Below are positions 58,085-64,000 of a stretch of 64,000 nt of DNA, piece after piece. The notes under the pieces were generated by a model. That model saw only the letters and a program-made list of their open reading frames with translations, was not told where the DNA came from and made no database searches. The stretch spans positions 19,678,568-19,742,567 of the forward strand of contig NC_045134.1 of assembly GCF_007655135.1 (NCBI RefSeq), given 5' to 3'. The stretch comes from Punica granatum. Its lineage: Eukaryota; Streptophyta; Magnoliopsida; Myrtales; Lythraceae. The translations under genes and the position numbers were made by a program. Position 1 is the stretch's first letter; each line of letters begins with the position of its first letter.

Positions 58085-58255
58085 TATCTTGTCCTATGCA
58101 CTTGTGGTAGGTGGGCATAGGTTCGTGGGTTTGAGTTCTTCTGAATGTAAAGAATTTATATTGGGAGAGATTTACCCCTTAATGGGCCGACTCATCTCGA
58201 CTGGATTAGTCGGAACTCAATTGGACTTTCGAATAACAGGGTTCACATTGGAAAA
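58085..58255 (+). repeat. SINE-like repeat, family 1
   Basis: Shares AGGTTCGTGGGTTTGAGTTC (B-box-like), GAGATTTACCCCTTAATGGG, CCGACTCATCTCGACTGGAT, TAGTCGGAACTCAATTGGAC and GGGTTCACATTGGAAAA with the other copies. The 77-codon frame 58089-58322 lies inside it and is not a gene. Confidence 0.55.
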
Positions 58256-58744
58256 TAGTGAGTTACCTAAAGTTAGAAATATTTTAAGTAAATTGCACAT
58301 ATTATTTCATAAAACTAATTAAAGTAAATTACTAATTAAATCTTAATAACTTGCAAATAAAGTCAATTACGGAAAATTTGAAAAGTTTTATTTAGACTGT
58401 CAGTAAATTATATGGATTTTAACGGAATTTACTTGAATTTTTAGTAGCGAGCATAAAAGAATGACAGACACCCGATGTGATCCGGAGGAACAAATTCGGT
58501 CTAAAAAACCAAAAAAGATATATGGTATTGTGCAATAGTAATAAAAGAAAGAAATGCATTTAACAACACCAGGCTTTATTCAAGAAACTGAGATTGAAGA
58601 GTCCCCATTTCTATGTTTGAATACCAAAAATAAATAAATAAATAGATAAAGTACTGGAATTCATAAATCTATAACTATCTATCTGTCTACAAATATAATA
58701 TTCTATAATTTATAAGTCTATCTATAATCTATAAATTTATTAGA

Positions 58745-58893
58745 GATGGTGTAATGCAACTGCGTAAGTCTTCGCTTCACAATCAAGAAATTACCGGTTC
58801 GATACTAAGTAAAACCATCCGTACTCCTTTGTTAGTTATTAGAACTATTATTTCATCGTATTATACTTATAAGACCCCTTATAACCAAGAAAA
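58745..58893 (+). repeat. SINE-like repeat, family 2
   Basis: Same order of words as 40585-40730: GATGGTGTAATGCAACTGCG, CAAGAAATTACCGGTTCGAT (B-box-like GGTTCGATAC), CCGTACTCCTTTGTTAG, TTATTAGAACTATTATTTCA and CGTATTATACTTATAAGAC, ending in an A run. Confidence 0.6.
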
Positions 58894-58950
58894 AAAATCT
58901 ATAAATCTATAGTCTTCTATAAATATAGTACAAGCTAGTCTCTAAAGCTA

Positions 58951-59266
58951 TGTTTGGTTTAGAGTTGAGTTTTGATTTTAATTGAATTGTAATAATTGTG
59001 TTGTTGAATTATGAGAAAACGTATAAACAAAGTAATGAATAGTTTATAAAAAGTAATGATTGTGTTGTTAAATTTTGGAAAAAATAATGAATAGTTGAGA
59101 AAAAGTAATGATTAGTTGAAAGAAAGTAGTAATTATATTGTTAAATTGTGACAAAAGTAATGAATAGTTAAGAGAAAGTGATGATTGTGTTATTGAATTA
59201 AAGATAAATGGAGTTAAGTGGAGTGAAGTTAAAATTAAAGTTAAAATTTGTCTGTGAAACCAAACA
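58951..59266. mobile_element. AT-rich MITE with TGTTTGGTTT termini (316 bp)
   Basis: A perfect 10-bp inverted repeat TGTTTGGTTT (58951-58960) / AAACCAAACA (59257-59266) bounds an interior of repeated GTAATGATTGTGTTGTTGAA and AATGAATAGTTGAGAAAAAG words. It is the opposite-strand version of the 48.7-kb repeats. The TSD is not clear. Confidence 0.6.
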
Positions 59267-59590
59267 AATTATAGGGCGATTTTGGTGGCTTCACCGCGCG
59301 TGTGTTATTTTTCGATTACATTGCATTTCACTCCTATGAAAATATTTAATAATGAACAATTTACGTTATGGGTTAGACCAACTTTACTTTATAATAAATT
59401 AAAAAAAATCTATTTTGAGATCTACTACACCGCCGCTCGATCTTTTAGGTGATCATCATTAAATTTCTAATTTGAGATCATAATTTTTATCGTATATTAT
59501 AATATAACTAAGTAAACGATTCGACATTATGTTTGATTGACTTAAATTCATGATTCAAGAAATAACTACAACTATAGCTCTAGTGAGAGA

Positions 59591-61306
59591 ATGAGAGAGG
59601 AAGGTGTGGATGGGGGTGGAGATGATTGTCCGCTCGAGGATGATGATCCTTACTCTCGGAACTCGAAAAGAACAAGAAAGGTTTCTCTCTGCCATGAGCA
59701 GGAAGATCCAGTGACTAATAAGGCTAGCTATCCAAGTTCGAGGAAGCTGGCGTCCAAAAGTGTTCTTAGAGGGGACCGGATGATTGAGGACGAGAATCAT
59801 ATGGAGGACTAGGAGGAAGCAATAGATAACCAGAGCACAGGGACTGATCTACGTGCTATGGTAGATTTCTCCAATGTGCAATGTCCGAAGATACTTATTA
59901 CTGAACATGACCTTGTGCGCTTTCGCAAACATGGCGAGATGCTCCGATCTTGAAGTTCCTAGGAAAGAACGTTGGCTACGCTGCTCTCCAAAGGCAGATT
60001 CGACAAATTCGGAACCCAAAAGGTGAATGTGGCTAACAGACCTGGCAACGAGTTCTATATTGCGAAGTTTTTTGTTTGCGAAGATAGGGATCGAGCCCAT
60101 TCCGCGGGCCCCTGAACTGTTCAGGCTCACTAATGGGTGCCGGAATTCCACCCGTGGAATTGATAAAACCACCGCTTGTGTAAGAATCTTGACCCTACCT
60201 GTGGAATATCAAAACAAAGTTCTACTCCCCAGATTGGATTTTGGTTTAGGCAAAACAATCAAGATTGATGACAACACACCGAATACCTCACTAGGTAATT
60301 TTGCACAAATATGTGTTGAACTGGATTTGAATCAACCCTTGAAACCTACTGTTCAGGTCCTTGGTACGGTCTATAATGTGGAGTATGAAGGGTTTAATAT
60401 GATTTACTTCGACTACGGTCGTATCGGCCACAAGAAGGATCAATGCATAAGGCTTCTGAAGAGTCTGAGGCTAGCAAGGAATCTAGTAGCCCTAGCTCGA
60501 CGGTGCCGCAAGATTCCATGGGTTCCCTACCCTCCAAGGGTCAGTTAGAAGGTGGTCGTCCAGCGGAAGGTGGTCGTTCAGTAGATGTTGCTGCAAGAAC
60601 AATGTTTGGTCCATGGATGATTTTAAAAGGCAAGCCAAAGACTTCCCGCGATAGAAACTGTAATCTTGGTAAGAATGCTGGAAAAGGGGTGGTAATTCAG
60701 GAAGGTATATCGCAGAAGGGATCACAATTTGGGAAGGATTGATGCATGTGCCGATCAGAATGAGACGGAGATGGATGCATTAAATGCCGGAATCAATCCC
60801 ATATGGGCCAGACTAATGAAGACAGACATGACACAGGGAAAGGGGAGTCCAAGGAGGATCCGAGGCCTATTGAAGAGGTCATGACTTTCAAGGCCAGAGG
60901 CCAAACAATTAAGGTTGGCTCAAGCAAGCCGCGAAATGAGAAGTCAATCAAAATGGTCCAAGAGTCTCGTATAGTTCAAATAAGCTCAGCTTATGCTTCG
61001 AGCTCTAATCCGATCCAACCAAATCTGAGTATTTGGTCGGCTCGACCTTCCATGAGGAGAGAATGAATTCAGGCAAAAAGGGAAAGGCCAACTCGAAGAT
61101 TATCGATATGGCCCCAGGTTTACTTATTGCTCTGGCAATTAATTAGGAGACTAGAGCCACTTCCAATCCATTAACTTCGATTGTAGTAGCGAACACGTAG
61201 GATAAAATGGAGGATGTTTCGGACAACGCGTCACCGCTAGCATTGGACCTAAAACCTGGTGAAGGAGATGAGGATATTACCTTTTTTGATGAATCCTATT
61301 CAAGGA
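59591..61306 (+). pseudogene. LINE-type ORF1 remnant (DUF4283 / CCHC-like), cut by an LTR
   Basis: Three adjoining open frames carry pieces of the L1-type plant retrotransposon ORF1: an acidic N-terminal part from ATG 59591; a domain with VRILTLPVEYQNK, LGKTIKIDDNTPNTS and FAQICVELDLNQPL (60180-60345); a zinc-knuckle-like NMIYFDYGRIGHKKDQC (about 60397-60447) in which the first two Cys are Tyr; and a tail with FGPWMILKGKP (about 60604-60636). Stops and shifts separate the parts, so it is inactive. A giant LTR starts at 61307 inside the continuing frame, so no reverse transcriptase is visible in the window. Confidence 0.7.
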
Positions 61307-64000
61307 TGTCAGCATTCCATTTTAGCTCACCAGTTCAGGCAATGCCTATCCACATTAATTCAGGCTATGACTTGAGCATTGATGCAGAAGAAGGCTCGAC
61401 AGAGCGGTAAATTACTATTCATTCTCAAGTCAATAGAAACAGACAGATGATTCATGCACATGAGAGAAAAACATACAGAATCATCTAGCAACATACAGAG
61501 TAAACAAGGAGCTTAAATAGCATCTAAACCAGTGTTTTCAAAATACATCGCCGATAGTGCTATTTTTCGCTGTTTCGCTCAACCATCCTAAAATATTCAA
61601 TATTGGACTCTAAAAATCCCTAGTGATGCCAAACGGATGAAAAGTGTCTTCAAACACATTTCGCAGATCATCTGCTCTATACAAAGCAATTTTCTGTATA
61701 CAAATTACTTTTCAGCAGGAGTCCAAAAACACCGGCTCACCAAAGAAAAAGTTAATGCCCGATGTTAGATGCAGTTATATCCAACAATTATACAGAGCAT
61801 GAGCATTGCTTCAGATTGTTCTTCGAAAGTCACGCAGACACCTCGAACGACTCTCGAGTGGCGGGACAAACATACCCCTCAATAGAAAATCATATCCGTA
61901 GACTGCTCTGACAGAACATTGGCAATCCAAGTTAGCCATGCATTTCCCCAAAAACTATAGCGGACTTACACAAATGGGCAAATCAGATTGCAATATCCAT
62001 TTCAGTTTCTCGAGTGACATCCGAATGGCAGAAAAGACTATTTTCAATGGAAATTTGACGTCGGATGGTTGGCAAATCCAGTGCTACTTATCCCAAGGTT
62101 CGATGTGAAATCCTCAGACGGAATCTCACAACCCATCTAGGCCCTCAGAATAATGCTTTTAGGGTCTCAGAAGCACTTTTTCAATCCTTCGGAGTCCGTT
62201 CTCAACGAATAGAGATTGTAGCGATCTCCAGATCATTTAAGCAACTCAGAAAGTATTTTGAGAAATCCGGCTTCAGACTCCTAGGACATCTCCGGCTTCA
62301 CATTGGCAATACCGGCTTATTGGTCAATTATTTAGTCTGATTGACAATACACGTCAAAACGACCAATTTGGAATGCAGACACGAGATACATTCTCAGAAA
62401 TGGTTAACTTTGCTCTGATTGCTTGAAATGAGCAAAACCGGCTTTCGATCCCAAAAATCACACGAACATTCTTTTGGGCAAAATGGATGATTTTGGGCTC
62501 GTTTGAACCTTTTTCGCGCGCACATTGACAATTCAACGTTCGTTTGAGCCACGAACCTCGAACATGCAATCAATCGAGACTCGAACTTTGTCCCGAACTT
62601 CCCTCAAGGTCGTGGGACCCACGGCTTGCCCTAGGGCAGCCATAACCTTGCCTAATGTCGCCCATCTCCTTGGCCTCTTCTCCATGCGACTTGCCTTATC
62701 TTTTATTCAAAATATCAAGCCTACAACACTCCACCTTCATCAATGCATTTGGCTTTTCTTCATCAATGCATTTGAAGAAGTCTTCATCCCTATCTTGATT
62801 AAAAATTCAAATTCCCCTAATCCTTGCCCTTAATTGCACTTTTCTTTCCTTAATTGCACTTAATCTTCACCTATATATTGCCTGAATGTCATTAACTTAA
62901 TCATTCACCTTCTAGCCATCTCTCTCAAGCTTTCTCACTCTTCAAATCCTCTCAAGAGTTTGAAGAAACCGCAGCAAGTATTCAGCAGGGAGAAAACCAA
63001 GTAAAAACCCACAAGCGAAATCATGGTATTCACCATCCCGGCTTAAATCCAAACTTCACCAAACTCCATATCCCACATGTTTTTGACCTCCTATATCCAT
63101 TTCCAAGCTTAGATTTTAAGTTTGAAGCCTCTAAACCATAGAACCAGCTCATTACAAAACCGAATAGATTTTTGCTCTTCTCTAGTAAAAAATGGCAACC
63201 CGGATTTCAAGCATTTTCGAATCGGTTTGAGTGGTCAAAACCCATCAAATACCTCCCCACACAACCCCAGGGTGTAAAGGAGTGGAGAAATCCAAGAAAA
63301 ACCTGTTGGTTTTAGCCCAGCATGAAGAAACAGCCCGATTGCCTAGTCGGGTCGAATTTTTTGCCTGACTTGCGGTTTTTCTTACAGATCAGGTCGATCG
63401 AGAGTCTTTTTGCAAAACGAACACTGCAGCCACCTCCGGGGGTCGGTTAGGAGTCTGGAGCCGTTGACCTTGCCTCAAAATTCCATTGGGAGCCACCGTG
63501 GTGAAGTCCGACTCGAAAACTGTCCAGTCGGGTCTGTTTCTAGGACGTATTCTGTTTTCCGTGATTTTTGCAAGGCTATACGGGTCAACTCGATAACTCT
63601 GGAAGCAAACGATCACCACAGCCACCTCCGGGAGTCTCTTAGGAGTTGGGAGCCACCGACCTTGCATCAAAATTCCATCGGGAGCCACCGTGGTTATGTC
63701 TGACCCGAGACTTGCCCTAGTCGGGTTTGTTCCTGGGCACGCTCTGTTTTGTTTGATCTTTGCAGGGCTATACAGGTCGACCCGAGTCTCTTTTCTTTGA
63801 ACGACCACCACAATCATCTCCGGAGGTCAGTTAGGAGTCGGGAGCCGCCAACCTTGCAGCAAAATACCATTGGGAGCCACCATGGTGACGTCCGACCCGA
63901 AACTTGCTCAGTCGGGTCAGAAATTTCCAGCGGGGTCTGTTTATGCTATTCAGGTCTGTTCAAGCCAAAACAACCCAAGCCCGACCCACCAATGGTCCAA
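61307..64000 (+). mobile_element. Second copy of the giant LTR (5' part, runs off the window)
   Basis: It starts TGTCAGCATTCC like 12162 and stays collinear with it: CAGACAGATGATTCATGC region, ATCATCTGCTCTATACA (about 61667), TTCGCGCGCACATTGA (about 62511) against 15111, GTGGGACCCACGG, and the tandem repeat from 63433. It lacks the hAT insertion found in the first copy. Whether it is a full element's 5' LTR or another solo LTR cannot be told, as the end lies outside. The frames within it (for example 62065-62340, 63389-63817) are not genes. Confidence 0.75.
63433..64000 (+). repeat. Tandem repeat of about 192 bp in the giant LTR (copy 2)
   Basis: Units begin (C/T)CTCCGG(G/A)GG near 63433, 63625 and 63817, each with TTAGGAGT(C/T)(T/G)GGAGCC, ACCTTGC, AAAATTCCAT(T/C)GGGAGCCACC and CAGTCGGGT. 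The array matches 15887-16450. Confidence 0.8.

Overview
This window looks like nuclear DNA of a flowering plant, most likely a woody eudicot. It is AT-rich, its one clear gene has ten coding exons with GT-AG introns and plant-specific protein features, and almost everything else is plant transposable elements. I cannot name the species. I see no rRNA gene, no functional tRNA gene, no CRISPR array and nothing bacterial or organellar.

The only gene that looks intact is on the + strand at 30982-34188: a type I inositol polyphosphate 5-phosphatase, closest in its N-terminus to Arabidopsis IP5P4. All ten exons join in frame to a 560-residue protein with both catalytic signatures. Its leader holds a long CT tract and two upstream ORFs. 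The second is six codons long and its stop overlaps the main start as ATGA.

Region by region. 1-7.8 kb: intergenic, with a 204-bp hAT MITE (8-bp TSD), a 597-bp palindromic Mutator-type MITE and a microsatellite-rich tandem repeat. 7.84-12.01 kb: a complete but decayed PIF/Harbinger transposon (TSD TAA) with a broken transposase and a broken Myb/SANT-like gene, both on the minus strand. 12.16-19.18 kb: what looks like a solo LTR of a very large-LTR Ty3/gypsy-type element, about 5.3 kb without its insertion, containing a 1.75-kb hAT element with a perfect 8-bp TSD. 19.2-30.3 kb: intergenic, with a 494-bp TRIM (5-bp TSD), a second copy of the palindromic MITE (9-bp TSD), a different 785-bp Mutator-type MITE (9-bp TSD) and SINE-like copies. 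30.3-34.2 kb: the phosphatase gene. 36-41 kb: SINE-like repeats, one with a 12-bp TSD and A-tail. 42-44.7 kb: a second, badly decayed Harbinger pair. 48-50 kb: AT-rich miniature elements and a Tourist-like MITE. 52.4-54.7 kb: a gag-only LTR retrotransposon (TSD CCAAT, PBS and PPT visible). 55.5 kb: a tandem repeat. 59.6-61.3 kb: a decayed LINE-type ORF1 region cut at 61307 by a second copy of the same large LTR seen at 12.16 kb, which runs off the window.

Much of the value here is structural. For eight mobile elements the ends could be placed to the base from target-site duplications, and the nesting gives an order of insertion. The least ordinary observations are the overlapping uORF of the phosphatase gene, a MITE family built from about 30-bp repeats arranged as a two-tier palindrome, the hairpin and the roughly 190-bp tandem repeat inside the giant LTR, and the gene-like fragment carried by the hAT element.
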